DNA of 64,000 bases from Rhodoferax potami (lineage in GTDB: Bacteria; Pseudomonadota; Gammaproteobacteria; Burkholderiales; Burkholderiaceae_C), in NCBI RefSeq assembly GCF_032193765.1, contig NZ_JAVBIJ010000001.1:992001-1056000 (forward strand), written 5' to 3'. This document shows positions 40,823 through 50,668 of the stretch, in pieces (within the stretch, counting starts at the first letter, position 1; each line of letters opens with the position of its first letter). The position numbers and the translations under genes were made by a program. The notes below the pieces were generated by a model that ran no database searches, was not told where the DNA came from, and saw nothing but the letters and a program-made list of their open reading frames with translations.

Positions 40823-43213
40823 ATGTCTGAACTTTTCAATGCGACCGACCTGGTCGTGCCTTTCGAGCGCTTGCGCATGACGGACGTCGAGTCCGTAGGC
40901 GGCAAAAACGCCAGCTTGGGGGAGATGATTTCCCAGCTTCCGCAAGGCGTCCGGGTCCCAACGGGCTTTGCGACGACCGCCCACGCATTTCGCCAATTCC
41001 TGGCCCACGACGGCCTGGCCGACAAGATCAGCGCCAAGCTGAAGACACTGGATACCGAAGACGTGCGCGCTTTGGCAGTCGTCGGAGCCGAAATCCGCTC
41101 CTTGGTTGAAGCTCAGCCTTTCCCTGCTGATTTAGAGCAGGCGATTCGCGAAGCTTTTGTGACGTTGTCTGCGGGTAATGACCAAGCCAGCTTTGCGGTG
41201 CGCTCATCTGCTACTGCCGAAGACTTGCCTGACGCGTCTTTTGCCGGTCAGCAAGAGACTTTCTTGAATGTGGTGGGCATTGAAGACGTGCTTCACAAAA
41301 TGAAAGAGGTGTTTGCCTCCCTGTACAACGATCGCGCGATCAGCTATCGCGTCCACAAGGGCTTTGCCCATGATGTAGTGGCTTTGAGTGCCGGTGTGCA
41401 GCGCATGGTGCGCTCAGACTTGGGCGCGGCCGGTGTGATGTTCACTATCGACACGGAATCCGGCTTTAACCAAGTGGTGTTCATTACCTCCAGCTACGGT
41501 CTGGGGGAGACCGTGGTGCAGGGCGCTGTGAACCCTGACGAGTTCTATGTGCACAAGCCCATGCTCAAAGCGGGCAACCGTGCAGTGATTCGCCGCAATT
41601 TGGGCTCCAAACTTTTGCAGATGGTGTTCACCAGTGCCGAAGAGAAGGCAGCTGGCGGCAAGCTGGTTAAGACGACCGATGTACCCACCGAACTGCGTAA
41701 CCGCTATTCCCTGACCGATGTGGATGTGGAGCAATTGGCCAAATACGCCTTGGTGATTGAAGAGCATTACGGCCGTCCGATGGACATCGAATGGGGCAAA
41801 GACGGTATTGACGGCCAGCTTTACATCCTGCAGGCGCGCCCTGAAACCGTGAAAAGCCAGGCCGGCACAGCCGCTGAGTACCGCTACAAGCTCAAAGGCA
41901 AGGGCAATGTGGTGGCCGAAGGCCGTGCCATCGGTCAAAAGATCGGCACCGGGCCGGTGCGGATTGTTCACAACATCAGCGAGATGGACCGGGTGCAGGC
42001 GGGCGATGTGCTGGTGACCGACATGACGGACCCCAATTGGGAACCGGTGATGAAGCGCGCCAGCGCAATTGTGACCAACCGGGGTGGTCGTACCTGCCAC
42101 GCGGCCATCATTGCGCGCGAGTTGGGTATCCCAGCCGTGGTGGGTTGCGGCAACGCCACCGACCTTCTCAAGGAGGGCATGCTGGTCACCGTGAGCTGTG
42201 CAGAGGGTGATACCGGCTTTATCTACGATGGACTGCTGGAGACAGAAATCTCTGAAGTACAGCGCGGTGTGATGCCGGAGATTCCGGTGAAGATCATGAT
42301 GAACGTGGGCAACCCCCAACTGGCTTTCGACTTTTGCCAGTTGCCTAACGAAGGTGTGGGCTTGGCGCGGTTGGAGTTCATCATCAACAACAACATCGGA
42401 GTGCACCCCAAAGCCATTCTGGACTACCCGAATGTAGATGCCGATCTTAAAAAGGCGGTGGAGTCGGTGGCACGTGGACATGCATCGCCTCGCGCGTTTT
42501 ATGTGGATCGGGTGGCAGAAGGGGTTGCCACCATTGCAGCAGCGTTCTGGCCCAAGCCGGTGATCGTGCGTTTGAGCGACTTCAAGAGCAACGAGTACCG
42601 CAAACTGATTGGTGGCAGCCGCTACGAGCCTGAAGAAGAGAACCCGATGCTCGGCTTCCGTGGTGCTGCGCGCTATATCAGCACCGAGTTTGGCGAAGCC
42701 TTTGCCATGGAATGTGAAGCCCTCAAACGGGTTCGCAATGAAATGGGACTCACCAATGTGCAGGTGATGGTGCCTTTCGTTCGTACCTTGGGCCAAGCCA
42801 AGCGGGTCACCGAACTGCTAGGGCGCCACGGGCTGCGTCGGGGCGAGGCCGGTCTCAAGCTCATCATGATGTGCGAGATTCCGAGCAATGCCATTCTGGC
42901 GGACCAGTTCCTGGAGTACTTCGACGGCTTCTCCATCGGTTCTAACGATCTGACTCAGCTCTCCTTGGGGCTGGATCGCGATTCCGGCCTTGAATTGCTG
43001 GCGGCTGACTTCGATGAGCGCGACCCCGCTGTCAAGGCCCTCATCACGATGGCGATCGACGCTTGCAAGCGCCAGGGCAAGTATGTGGGTATCTGCGGCC
43101 AAGGGCCTAGCGACCACCCTGACTTCGCCAAGTGGCTGGAGCAACAAGGGATTTCTTCTATCTCCCTGAACCCCGACTCGGTGATCGCCACCTGGCAGCA
43201 ACTCGCGGTCTGA
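40823..43213 (+). CDS. ppsA: phosphoenolpyruvate synthase
   Basis: PpsA makes PEP from pyruvate and ATP for gluconeogenesis. The 796-residue protein has an N-terminal ATP-grasp domain ([13 protein letters not shown] and [21 protein letters not shown]) and a swivelling His domain ([19 protein letters not shown]). The Thr before Cys-His in that domain is the PpsR target, and a TIM-barrel C-terminal domain has [15 protein letters not shown]. The stop shares its last base with the symporter ATG (TGATG). The 215-bp divergent region 40608-40822 contains only promoter-like TACAAT at 40685 and no gene. Confidence 0.97.
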   Translation: MSELFNATDLVVPFERLRMTDVESVGGKNASLGEMISQLPQGVRVPTGFATTAHAFRQFLAHDGLADKISAKLKTLDTEDVRALAVVGAEIRSLVEAQPFPADLEQAIREAFVTLSAGNDQASFAVRSSATAEDLPDASFAGQQETFLNVVGIEDVLHKMKEVFASLYNDRAISYRVHKGFAHDVVALSAGVQRMVRSDLGAAGVMFTIDTESGFNQVVFITSSYGLGETVVQGAVNPDEFYVHKPMLKAGNRAVIRRNLGSKLLQMVFTSAEEKAAGGKLVKTTDVPTELRNRYSLTDVDVEQLAKYALVIEEHYGRPMDIEWGKDGIDGQLYILQARPETVKSQAGTAAEYRYKLKGKGNVVAEGRAIGQKIGTGPVRIVHNISEMDRVQAGDVLVTDMTDPNWEPVMKRASAIVTNRGGRTCHAAIIARELGIPAVVGCGNATDLLKEGMLVTVSCAEGDTGFIYDGLLETEISEVQRGVMPEIPVKIMMNVGNPQLAFDFCQLPNEGVGLARLEFIINNNIGVHPKAILDYPNVDADLKKAVESVARGHASPRAFYVDRVAEGVATIAAAFWPKPVIVRLSDFKSNEYRKLIGGSRYEPEEENPMLGFRGAARYISTEFGEAFAMECEALKRVRNEMGLTNVQVMVPFVRTLGQAKRVTELLGRHGLRRGEAGLKLIMMCEIPSNAILADQFLEYFDGFSIGSNDLTQLSLGLDRDSGLELLAADFDERDPAVKALITMAIDACKRQGKYVGICGQGPSDHPDFAKWLEQQGISSISLNPDSVIATWQQLAV

Positions 43214-45519
43214 TGCCCGACAAGACGGCCCAGCGCAATTGGCACCTGCACGCAGTGCTGCTTGCGCTGTGGTTTGTCTTTTCTTTCGGCATCGTTTTTT
43301 TCGCCCGGGACCTGAGCGGTACGTTTTTTTCGTGGCCGCTTGCTTACTGGCTGACTGCCCAAGGGGCATTGTTGGTATTTATCGCGATCGTCGTGGTCTT
43401 TGCCTTGGTGGCCAACCGGCGTTCGCCCGAAGTCTTCCAGTTCGACGCTGTTGAATATGGCTCTTACACCGCCTCGTTGCGCAGGCGGTTTTTCGGTTTT
43501 GTGGTCGGTTTGTTGGTTTTTTTGGTGGCTTTGGGGGTGGCGGAGCAGTACGGCTTGCCCAAGGCGTGGGTAGCCGGCATTTTTCTGTCTGTCACCTTGG
43601 TGCTTTATGCGGTGATTGGCGTGTTTGCGCGCACCGCTGACGCCAACGAGTACTACGTGGCCGGGCGACGCATCCCCGGCGTTTACAACGGCATGGCGAC
43701 AGCGGCAGACTGGATGAGTGCTGCCTCGTTCATCAGCTTGGCGGGTGGTTTGTATACCCAAGGTTTTAGTGGTTCTGGAAGCCAGCCCGGCGGCTTGGCC
43801 TATGTGCTGGGGTGGACCGGGGGCTTTTGTCTGGTCGCATTGCTGGTGGCTCCCTATTTGCGCAGCATGAATTTGTATACCGTTCCGGATTATTTTCGGG
43901 TGCGGTTCGGAGGGCATTGGCCCCGCCGTATTGCCGCCTGGTCTGCCGTGCTGTGCTCATTTACCTATGTGGTAGCCCAGTTGTACGGTGTGGGCTTGAT
44001 TACCTCCCGCCTGACGGGTGTGCATTTCGAAATCGGGATCCTCTTGGCGTTGGGCGGTGTGCTGGTGTGTTCCTTCTTGGGGGGCATGCGCGCGGTGACC
44101 TGGACGCAGGTCACGCAATATGTGGTGGTCATTCTGGCTTTTCTGATTCCCGTGTCCTGGCTCTCTTACCAGCAGACTGGCAATCCTTTGGCGCCATTGG
44201 CTTACGGGCAGCAACTGGGGAAAATTACCCAAATGGAGCAAGCCTTTGCGGTGTCCCCCCAAGAGCAAGAGGTGATCGCCATCTATGCGCAGCGCGCAGA
44301 AGAGTTCAAGCGCAAGTTGGTGGATGTGGAGTCTTCGCTCGCGATTGAGCGCGAGGAATTGCGCCGACAGTTGCGGATCCTTGGCGACAGCAAGGCGCCA
44401 GATTCTCAGGTTCAGGCGACGCGCAAGGCCTTGGCTTCACTTCCTAAAGATGTGAATGCGGCCCGTGAGCTGTGGACCAAAAATTGGCTCGAAAACACCG
44501 AAAAAGCCAAAGCACTGGGTGGCATGGCGCCGCAGACGCGGCCCTTTGCGGGGGATCCGGAGGGTTCTGCGTCGGAGCAGGCGGAGTTTTCGACGTCGCG
44601 CGCCAACTTTTTGGCTTTGATGTTTTGTTTGATGGTGGGCACCGCCGGTTTGCCTCACCTCTTAACCCGTTACTACACCACTCCGGGGGTCGCGCAAGCC
44701 AGGCGCTCCGTAGCATGGTCTTTGATCTTTATAACCTTGTTGTATCTGTCTGCACCTGCTTTGGCTGTTTTGGTGAAGTACGAGGTGATGGCAAATTTGG
44801 TCGGGCAGCCGTTTGATGCGCTTCCCGCCTGGATGCTGCAGTGGTCGCGCGACCCCAATTTGCTATCGTTCAGCGACGTGAATGCGGATGGCGTCTTGCA
44901 ATTTGCCGAGTTGCGGGTCGGTGCGGATCTGGTGATGTTGGCCTCCCCAGATATTGGCGGTTTGCCGTATGTGGTGTTTGTGTTGGTGGCAGCCGGTGGC
45001 TTGGCGGCGGCGCTCTCCACCGCTGACGGTTTGCTGCTCACCATAGGCAACGCGCTGGCCCACGATGTTTATTTTGAAGGCAATAGCAACAAGGCCGAAG
45101 CCATGCGCCGTGTGATGCTGTCCAAGTTCGCGCTCTTGGTGGTGGCGTTGATGGCCGCCTATGCCGCTGCGCAGCGACCCGCGGGCATCTTGTATCTGGT
45201 GTCAGCCTCGTTTTCATTGGCAGGCGCTGCATTCGTGCCGGCCATGGTGCTGGGTATTTTCTGGAAGCGCATGACCAGGGCAGGCGCGGTCGCTGGCATG
45301 TTGGCAGGCTTGGGCACCACGGTGGGTTACATGGTGGTGAACTTTCCAGTATTGCGGCAATGGTTTGGTTTTTCGGAAGAGCATTTGTGGTTTGGCATAC
45401 AGCCCGTCTCTGCCGGTGTTTTCGGTGTCCCGGTGGGTCTGCTGATGGCTATTTTGGTCAGCTTGTTGACATCGCCTGACTCTGCCGAAGATCGCAATTT
45501 GTCACCCCCCTTGGGTTAG
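43213..45519 (+). CDS. sodium:solute symporter fused to DUF4212, with coiled-coil insert and EF-hand
   Basis: This is a 768-residue membrane protein. Residues 1-70 look like a DUF4212 small subunit (NWHLHAVLLALWFVFSFGIVFF ... LTAQGALLVFIAIVVVFALVANR), usually a separate gene. From about 118 it is an SSS-family symporter (NEYYVAGRRIPGVYNGMATAADWMSAASFISLAGG), closest in style to the VC_2705/ActP-like group that carries acetate or other short acids. Residues about 335-460 form a charged insert with coiled-coil character (EEFKRKLVDVESSLAIEREE). Residues 555-566 (DVNADGVLQFAE) match the 12-residue EF-hand calcium loop. It overlaps ppsA by one base, so import and gluconeogenesis may be coupled. 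Confidence 0.88.
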   Translation: MPDKTAQRNWHLHAVLLALWFVFSFGIVFFARDLSGTFFSWPLAYWLTAQGALLVFIAIVVVFALVANRRSPEVFQFDAVEYGSYTASLRRRFFGFVVGLLVFLVALGVAEQYGLPKAWVAGIFLSVTLVLYAVIGVFARTADANEYYVAGRRIPGVYNGMATAADWMSAASFISLAGGLYTQGFSGSGSQPGGLAYVLGWTGGFCLVALLVAPYLRSMNLYTVPDYFRVRFGGHWPRRIAAWSAVLCSFTYVVAQLYGVGLITSRLTGVHFEIGILLALGGVLVCSFLGGMRAVTWTQVTQYVVVILAFLIPVSWLSYQQTGNPLAPLAYGQQLGKITQMEQAFAVSPQEQEVIAIYAQRAEEFKRKLVDVESSLAIEREELRRQLRILGDSKAPDSQVQATRKALASLPKDVNAARELWTKNWLENTEKAKALGGMAPQTRPFAGDPEGSASEQAEFSTSRANFLALMFCLMVGTAGLPHLLTRYYTTPGVAQARRSVAWSLIFITLLYLSAPALAVLVKYEVMANLVGQPFDALPAWMLQWSRDPNLLSFSDVNADGVLQFAELRVGADLVMLASPDIGGLPYVVFVLVAAGGLAAALSTADGLLLTIGNALAHDVYFEGNSNKAEAMRRVMLSKFALLVVALMAAYAAAQRPAGILYLVSASFSLAGAAFVPAMVLGIFWKRMTRAGAVAGMLAGLGTTVGYMVVNFPVLRQWFGFSEEHLWFGIQPVSAGVFGVPVGLLMAILVSLLTSPDSAEDRNLSPPLG

Positions 45520-45527
45520 GCTATAAT
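45499..45527 (+). promoter_or_regulatory. rpsF operon promoter, TTGTCA-17-TATAAT
   Basis: TTGTCA (45499-45504) and TATAAT (45522-45527) are 17 bp apart, one mismatch from full sigma-70 consensus. The promoter overlaps the last codons of the symporter gene. Confidence 0.85.
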
Positions 45528-45580
45528 CGTGGGCTTCGCCTTGCTGCACCCTGTCTAGACGCCGGGGGCAGCTTTTATAG

Positions 45581-45615
45581 CCGGCACGAGAGTGCCGGAA
45601 AACCCAGATGCTGGG
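45581..45615 (+). promoter_or_regulatory. rpsF leader hairpins (possible S6:S18 autoregulatory site)
   Basis: CCGGCAC/GTGCCGG with a GAGA tetraloop (45581-45598) is followed by CCCAG/CTGGG (45603-45615) in the roughly 100-nt leader before rpsF. S6:S18 leader elements are known upstream of rpsF in many bacteria. Equating these hairpins with them is inference. Confidence 0.45.
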
Positions 45616-45634
45616 AAATCCTCAAGGAGTATCA

Positions 45635-46000
45635 ATGCGTCATTACGAAATCATCCTCATGATCCACCCGGATCAGAGCGAGCAAGTTCCTGCAATGCTG
45701 GAGCGTTACAAGGGCATGATCACCGCTGGCGGTGGCAAGGTGCACCGCGTTGAAGATTGGGGCCGTCGTCAGATGGTTTACCTGATCAACAAGCTGGCCA
45801 AGGCTCACTACCTGTGCGTCAACATCGAAGCTGACCAGGCTGTGATGTCTGAACTCGAACACGCGTTCAAGTTCAACGATGCAGTGTTGCGTCACCTGAC
45901 AGTGTCCAAGAAGAAAGCCGAAACCGGTCCTTCTTCCATGATGAAGACTGTCGAGCGCGAAGACGCACGCAAGGCCCAGCAGGCCGAGTACCAAGCCTAA
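45635..46000 (+). CDS. rpsF: 30S ribosomal protein S6
   Basis: S6 pairs with S18 on the 30S platform. The 121-residue protein starts [18 protein letters not shown] with AAGGAG upstream. It shows [21 protein letters not shown] and a charged C-terminal tail ([14 protein letters not shown]). It is the first gene of rpsF-priB-rpsR-rplI. Confidence 0.98.
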   Translation: MRHYEIILMIHPDQSEQVPAMLERYKGMITAGGGKVHRVEDWGRRQMVYLINKLAKAHYLCVNIEADQAVMSELEHAFKFNDAVLRHLTVSKKKAETGPSSMMKTVEREDARKAQQAEYQA

Positions 46001-46033
46001 TTGAACGGGTCTACGAACCTTTCCCCTAAAGGA

Positions 46034-46327
46034 GTGCAGGCGAATTCATTGGTTTTAGGTGCTTGTATCGCAGAGTTTGAAACGATGCGCTACACACCAT
46101 CAGGTCTCCCGGCCCTGAATCTCCGGCTCGAACACGAGTCTCAGGTATCAGAAGCCGGATCTGTACGAACCGTGAAGCTTGTGATGAAAGCGGTGGCCTT
46201 CGGCACGCTGGCTGAGCGGCTTGCAAAGCAAGCAGTTGGCAGTGTGTGGCAGTTCTCCGGATTCATGGCAAATGCACGCCAAGGAAAGTCAGTCGTTTTC
46301 CACATTCAAGAATTTTTGCAAAATTAA
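46034..46327 (+). CDS. priB: primosomal replication protein N
   Basis: PriB is a single-strand DNA-binding OB-fold dimer that helps PriA restart forks. About 97 residues: NSLVLGACIAEFETMRYTPSGLPALNLRLEHES and SGFMANARQGKSVVFHIQEF match PriB. The frame is open back to 46001, where a TTG directly follows the rpsF stop but lacks a ribosome binding site. I chose the GTG at 46034 because it aligns with known PriB N-termini, although AGGAG sits very close to it. The start is uncertain. Confidence 0.88.
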   Translation: MQANSLVLGACIAEFETMRYTPSGLPALNLRLEHESQVSEAGSVRTVKLVMKAVAFGTLAERLAKQAVGSVWQFSGFMANARQGKSVVFHIQEFLQN

Positions 46328-46343
46328 TTTTTAGGAGTCCATC

Positions 46344-46625
46344 ATGCCCGGACCAAAACGTTTCAATAAAGACAAGCGCCCCAAGCGCAACACGCAATCG
46401 TTGTTGTTCAAGCGCAAACGCTTCTGCCGCTTCACCGTCACTGGCGTCGAAGAGATCGACTACAAAGACATCGACACATTGCGTGATTTCATTGCTGAAA
46501 ACGGCAAGATCATTCCCGCACGCCTGACTGGCACCCGCGCTATTTTCCAGCGCCAACTGAACACCGCTATTAAACGCGCTCGCTTCTTGGCGATGCTGCC
46601 TTACAGCGACCAGCACAAGATCTAA
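46344..46625 (+). CDS. rpsR: 30S ribosomal protein S18
   Basis: The 93-residue protein has the S18 core [24 protein letters not shown] followed by [40 protein letters not shown] precedes the ATG. It is third in the operon. Confidence 0.98.
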   Translation: MPGPKRFNKDKRPKRNTQSLLFKRKRFCRFTVTGVEEIDYKDIDTLRDFIAENGKIIPARLTGTRAIFQRQLNTAIKRARFLAMLPYSDQHKI

Positions 46626-46637
46626 GGAGTCCCGACC

Positions 46638-47090
46638 ATGCAAATCATTCTGCTCGACAAGGTCGTGAACCTCGGCAACCTGGGCGAAATCGTCAAGGTG
46701 AAAGACGGCTACGCTCGTAACTTCTTGATCCCATCCGGCCGTGCACGCCGTGCTACCGAATCTGCCAAGGCAGAGTTCGAAGCCAAGCGCGCTGAGTTGG
46801 AAAAGGCCGCAGCAGCCAAGTTGGCTGAGTGCCAAGCTTTGGGCGAAAAGCTCGGTGGTACTACCATCAAGCTGACCCAAAAGGCTGGTGTGGATGGCCG
46901 TTTGTTCGGTTCCGTCACCAACTACGACATCGCTGAAGAATTGGTGAAAACCGGTTACAAGGTGGCTAAGTCTCAAGTGCGCATGCCTAACGGTCCTATC
47001 AAGGTCGTGAGCGACAGCACTGTGAGCGTGGCTCTGCATACTGACGTGGTGGTGGACATCACCGTGTCCGTGTACGGCGAAACTGCTTAA
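46638..47090 (+). CDS. rplI: 50S ribosomal protein L9
   Basis: L9 is a two-domain protein at the L1-stalk base. The 150-residue product starts [30 protein letters not shown], the L9 signature, then has the long connecting helix and the C-terminal domain ([18 protein letters not shown]). It is the last gene of the operon, before a terminator. Confidence 0.98.
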   Translation: MQIILLDKVVNLGNLGEIVKVKDGYARNFLIPSGRARRATESAKAEFEAKRAELEKAAAAKLAECQALGEKLGGTTIKLTQKAGVDGRLFGSVTNYDIAEELVKTGYKVAKSQVRMPNGPIKVVSDSTVSVALHTDVVVDITVSVYGETA

Positions 47091-47105
47091 TCAGCATTCC
47101 GTGCG

Positions 47106-47167
47106 CAGCCTGCTTGCAGGCTGAACACCTACAAAAGCCGCCAGGGTCTCCGCCCTTGCGGCTTTTG
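47106..47167 (+). terminator. terminator region after rplI
   Basis: A first hairpin CAGCCTGC/GCAGGCTG (47106-47123) is followed by CAAAAGCCGC/GCGGCTTTTG (47132-47167) with inner AGGG/CCCT pairing. The second hairpin, with its TTTTG end, is the likely terminator of the rpsF operon. Confidence 0.75.
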
Positions 47168-47283
47168 TATTTGGGGACCAGGTTTATCCCTTGGTGTACA
47201 CAGTTTTTCCACAAGTTGCCCCCAGCTTCTCACTCGACGCGGTGCGCGGTGCGCCTTAGGATGAGGAGCTCATAGGAAACCAC

Positions 47284-48687
47284 ATGTCTGCAGTACCGTT
47301 CGCTACCGAAGGATTTGAATCCGACCGCCAGATTGCCCAGCTCAGGGTGCCCCCGCATTCGATTGAGGGCGAGTCCAGCGTGATCGGTGGCCTGCTTCTT
47401 GACAACGAAGCCTGGGACCGGGTGAGTGACATCCTGATGGATGCAGACTTTTACCGCCACGAGCATCGTCTTATCTACGCCTCGATCGGTGTGTTGATCA
47501 ACGGCAATAAGCCGGCTGACGTCATTACCGTTTTTGAGCATCTGCAGAACCAGGGCAAGGCAGAGGAGGTGGGGGGGCTCACCTATCTGAACTCGCTGGC
47601 CCAGTACGTGCCGAGTGCGAGCAACATTCGCCGCTACGCCGAGATCGTGCGCGATCGCTCGATTTTGCGCAAACTGGTCAGCGCCAGTGATGAGATCGCG
47701 ACCAACGCGTTCAATCCCAAAGGCCGCCCGGTCTCTGAAATTGTCGACGAGTCTGAGCAGAAGATCTTCAACATCGGCGAAGCAGGCAAGCGCAACAAGC
47801 AGGGCTTCCAGTCGATGGACAGCTTGGTCGTCAACCTGCTGGATCGCGTGCAGGAGATGGCGGACAACCCGAATGACGTGACCGGCGTGCCTACGGGCTT
47901 CATCGACTTTGACCGCATGACAGCTGGTTTGCAAGCCGGTGATCTGATCGTGTTGGCGGCGCGTCCCTCCATGGGTAAAACCGCCTTGGCGATCAATATT
48001 GCTGAGCACGTTGCCCTGAATGAAGGCTTGCCGGTTGCCATCTTCTCGATGGAAATGGGCGCCGCCCAATTGGCGGTGCGTATCGTCGGCTCCATCGGTC
48101 GTGTGGACCAAGGGCATTTGCGTACCGGTAAGCTGACCGACGAAGAGTGGCCCCGTTTGTCAGAGGCGATTGAGAAGCTGCGGACCATTTCCCTGCACAT
48201 CGATGAGAGCGCAGGCCTGAACTCCAGCGAAGTGCGTGCGAATGCTCGTCGCTTGGCGCGCCAGTGCGGGCAGCTCGGCCTGATTGTGGTGGACTATTTG
48301 CAGCTCATGAGCGGTAGCGGCGGCGATGGGGAAAACCGGGCGACTGAGCTGGGTGAAATTTCCCGGGGCTTGAAAATGCTAGCCCGTGAGCTGAAGTGCC
48401 CTGTGATCGCGCTGTCTCAGCTGAACCGTTCGGTGGAGCAGCGGCCTGACAAGCGCCCCATGATGAGTGACTTGCGTGAATCCGGCGCTATTGAGCAGGA
48501 TGCGGACATCATCATGTTTATTTATCGTGACGAGTACTACACCAAGGATCAATGCAAAGAGCCTGGTGTGGCGGAAGTCATCATTGCCAAGCAACGTAAC
48601 GGCCCGACTGGCACCGTCAAGCTCGCTTTCATGAACCGCTTCACCAAGTTCGAAAACCTGGCCCACAGCGGTGGTGACGACTACTGA
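47284..48687 (+). CDS. dnaB: replicative DNA helicase DnaB
   Basis: DnaB is the hexameric 5'-3' helicase of the replisome. The 467-residue protein has the N-terminal domain (LRVPPHSIEGESSVIGGLLLDN) and a RecA-like core with Walker A ARPSMGKTALAIN. It also has LIVVDYLQLMSG and the C-terminal LNRSVEQRPDKRPMMSDLRESGAIEQDADII. No intein is present. The gene has its own 193-bp upstream region after the rplI terminator. Confidence 0.98.
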   Translation: MSAVPFATEGFESDRQIAQLRVPPHSIEGESSVIGGLLLDNEAWDRVSDILMDADFYRHEHRLIYASIGVLINGNKPADVITVFEHLQNQGKAEEVGGLTYLNSLAQYVPSASNIRRYAEIVRDRSILRKLVSASDEIATNAFNPKGRPVSEIVDESEQKIFNIGEAGKRNKQGFQSMDSLVVNLLDRVQEMADNPNDVTGVPTGFIDFDRMTAGLQAGDLIVLAARPSMGKTALAINIAEHVALNEGLPVAIFSMEMGAAQLAVRIVGSIGRVDQGHLRTGKLTDEEWPRLSEAIEKLRTISLHIDESAGLNSSEVRANARRLARQCGQLGLIVVDYLQLMSGSGGDGENRATELGEISRGLKMLARELKCPVIALSQLNRSVEQRPDKRPMMSDLRESGAIEQDADIIMFIYRDEYYTKDQCKEPGVAEVIIAKQRNGPTGTVKLAFMNRFTKFENLAHSGGDDY

Positions 48688-48706
48688 GCATCAACGATAG
48701 ACATAG

Positions 48707-48745
48707 AAAAAGGGCTGGAAGCCAAATCGGCTTCCAGCCCTTTTT
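48707..48745. terminator. bidirectional terminator between dnaB and phoH
   Basis: AAAAAGGGCTGGAAGCC pairs perfectly with GGCTTCCAGCCCTTTTT around a 5-nt loop. It lies between the convergent dnaB and phoH genes and has A- and T-runs on both sides. Confidence 0.93.
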
Positions 48746-48750
48746 ACATC

Positions 48751-48784
48751 TGCGCGAGTAGCTATTATTTTTATAGCACTTCGC
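48751..48784 (-). repeat. dispersed palindromic repeat, copy K, at the phoH stop
   Basis: On the minus strand it reads GTGCTATAAAAATAATAGC, then TACTCGCGCA. The head is complete, and the tail is missing where the dnaB terminator begins. The phoH stop codon (TAA) lies inside the head. Confidence 0.6.
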
Positions 48785-50492
48785 TGGCGAAGTCAGCAAG
48801 GCGGGAACGCTCACCGCGCGCCAAGGTGATATGTCCGCCGTGTGGCCAGCCCTTGAACTTGTCGACGGCAAACGTCAGGCCCGAAGAGCCTTCGGTCAGG
48901 TAAGGCGTGTCGATCTGCGCGAGGTTACCCATGCAGATGATTTTGGTTCCCGGCCCCGCACGGGTGATCAGCGTTTTCATTTGCTTGGGTGTTAGGTTCT
49001 GGGCTTCGTCGATGATCACGTATTTGTTCAGGAACGTGCGGCCCCGCATGAAGTTCATGCTCTTGATCTTCACCCGGCTACGGATCAGTTCGTTGGTAGC
49101 CGCACGGCCCCATTCGCCGGCATTGGTATCGGTCTTGCCCAACACTTCAAGGTTGTCATCCAAGGCGCCCATCCAGGGGCCCATCTTTTCTTCCTCGGTG
49201 CCAGGTAGAAAGCCGATGTCTTCGCCCACGCTTACCGTGGCGCGGGTCACGATGATCTCGGTATACCGGCGATCGTCCAGCACCTGCGTCAAGCCTGCTG
49301 CCAGTGCCATCAGTGTTTTGCCGGTACCGGCCGTGCCTGTGAGGGTCACAAAGTCCACTTCAGGATCGGTCAACAAGTTCATCGCAAAGTTTTGTTCGCG
49401 ATTGCGGGTGGTCACTCCCCAGACTGCATTTTTCAGGTGGTTGAAGTCCTTGAGTGTCTTCAGCACTGCGGTTGTTCCGCGGATCTCTGTCACCCGGGCG
49501 TAAAGGCTGGGCTCACCGGGCGACTCAAAATACACAAACTGATTGATCAGCATGCTGGGCACAGACGGGCCGTCCACCTTGTAGAAGGTGTGTGGGCCTT
49601 GCTGCCAGCTTTCCACGCTCTGGCCATGGGTGGCCCAAAAGTCAGAGGGCAGGGCGAGCGAGCCGGAATACAGCAAGTCACCGTCTTCCAGGGTTTTGTC
49701 GTTCTGGTAATCGTCGGTGGCCAAGCCCAGAGCGCGCGCCTTGACGCGCATGTTGATGTCTTTGGAGACCAGCACCACTTCGCGGGGCGCATAGTGCTGG
49801 CGCAGGGCCTCCACCACACCCAGAATCTGGTTGTCTGCCTTGCCTTGGGGCAAGCTGGTGGGCAGTGTGTAGTTCAGGGGCTGCGTCTGAAACATCAGCT
49901 TACCGTTGGCATCTTTGTGCCCGGTGCTGTCGAGCAAGAAGCCGGCGGTAATGTCTGCGCCCGGTGCGCCTGCCAGAGTGTCCAGTGTGCGGCTGGTTTG
50001 GCGGGCATTGCGGGCGACCTCTGTCATCCCCTTTTTATGGCCGTCGAGCTCTTCGAGCACGATCATGGGCAGGTAGATGTCGTGTTCTTCGAACCGGAAC
50101 AAGCACATGGGATCGTGCAACAACACATTGGTATCCAGCACAAACAGCTTTTTCGGGCCGCTGGTTTTGGCGCGTTTGCTGCGTTTGGTGACTGGCGCTG
50201 TAGTTGTCACAGCCGCAGCCACATGTGCTGCGACTGGTAGGGGCTTGGAGCTGGGTGTGGGCACGTTCGCGGCCGTAGGGGCCATAACCGGGCTATGGGT
50301 CAAGGCCGCAGATTGGGTGGAGCGCTTGGATTCCCGCTCAGTGCTGCGCTTGACTGCGACGGCGCTTACAGGTTCGGCGATAACTTCTGTCGGAGCCTTG
50401 CGGGCTGCGCGGGGTTTGGCACGCGCGGGAGCCTCAAAGTCTTTGGCGGTCAATCGATCAGCACGCTTGGACGGGGCAGTGGGCAGTGGCAT
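48771..50492 (-). CDS. PhoH family ATPase with N-terminal PIN domain
   Basis: This is a 573-residue fusion of a PIN-type ribonuclease domain and a PhoH ATPase, the PhoH2-like layout proposed to unwind and cut RNA. A disordered Ala/Pro/Thr/Lys-rich N-terminus (about 1-135) precedes the PIN domain (KLFVLDTNVLLHDPMCLFRF ... IVLEELDGHKKG). PhoH then has Walker A GTAGTGKTLMAL and FIIDEAQNL-like YVIIDEAQNLTPKQMK. The stop codon is part of repeat copy K. It is convergent with dnaB. Confidence 0.92.
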   Translation of the reverse strand: MPLPTAPSKRADRLTAKDFEAPARAKPRAARKAPTEVIAEPVSAVAVKRSTERESKRSTQSAALTHSPVMAPTAANVPTPSSKPLPVAAHVAAAVTTTAPVTKRSKRAKTSGPKKLFVLDTNVLLHDPMCLFRFEEHDIYLPMIVLEELDGHKKGMTEVARNARQTSRTLDTLAGAPGADITAGFLLDSTGHKDANGKLMFQTQPLNYTLPTSLPQGKADNQILGVVEALRQHYAPREVVLVSKDINMRVKARALGLATDDYQNDKTLEDGDLLYSGSLALPSDFWATHGQSVESWQQGPHTFYKVDGPSVPSMLINQFVYFESPGEPSLYARVTEIRGTTAVLKTLKDFNHLKNAVWGVTTRNREQNFAMNLLTDPEVDFVTLTGTAGTGKTLMALAAGLTQVLDDRRYTEIIVTRATVSVGEDIGFLPGTEEEKMGPWMGALDDNLEVLGKTDTNAGEWGRAATNELIRSRVKIKSMNFMRGRTFLNKYVIIDEAQNLTPKQMKTLITRAGPGTKIICMGNLAQIDTPYLTEGSSGLTFAVDKFKGWPHGGHITLARGERSRLADFASEVL

Positions 50493-50541
50493 GGAGTGGA
50501 TTCGCAGAAGTTGAGAGTGAAAAAACTATGCCGAAAAAGCG

Positions 50542-50573
50542 AAAAAGCCGCCTTGAGCCAAGGCGGCTTTTTG
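50542..50573. terminator. rho-independent terminator between phoH and bcp
   Basis: AAAGCCGCCTTG pairs with CAAGGCGGCTTT around a short loop, with an A-run before and a T-run after. It lies downstream of the minus-strand bcp gene and upstream of phoH, so it ends bcp transcription. Confidence 0.88.
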
Positions 50574-50668
50574 TGTGATCGCGGTTGCAAGCTTCAACGG
50601 CATACGAACCATTATGCATGAGCCCCGTGACGCCAATCGGCAACGGGTGCATCAAAACAACAAGGGGA

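Noticed and set aside
41414..42796. 460-codon open frame antisense to ppsA
   Set aside because: Shadow of a clearly recognised gene; His-rich composition and no family features.
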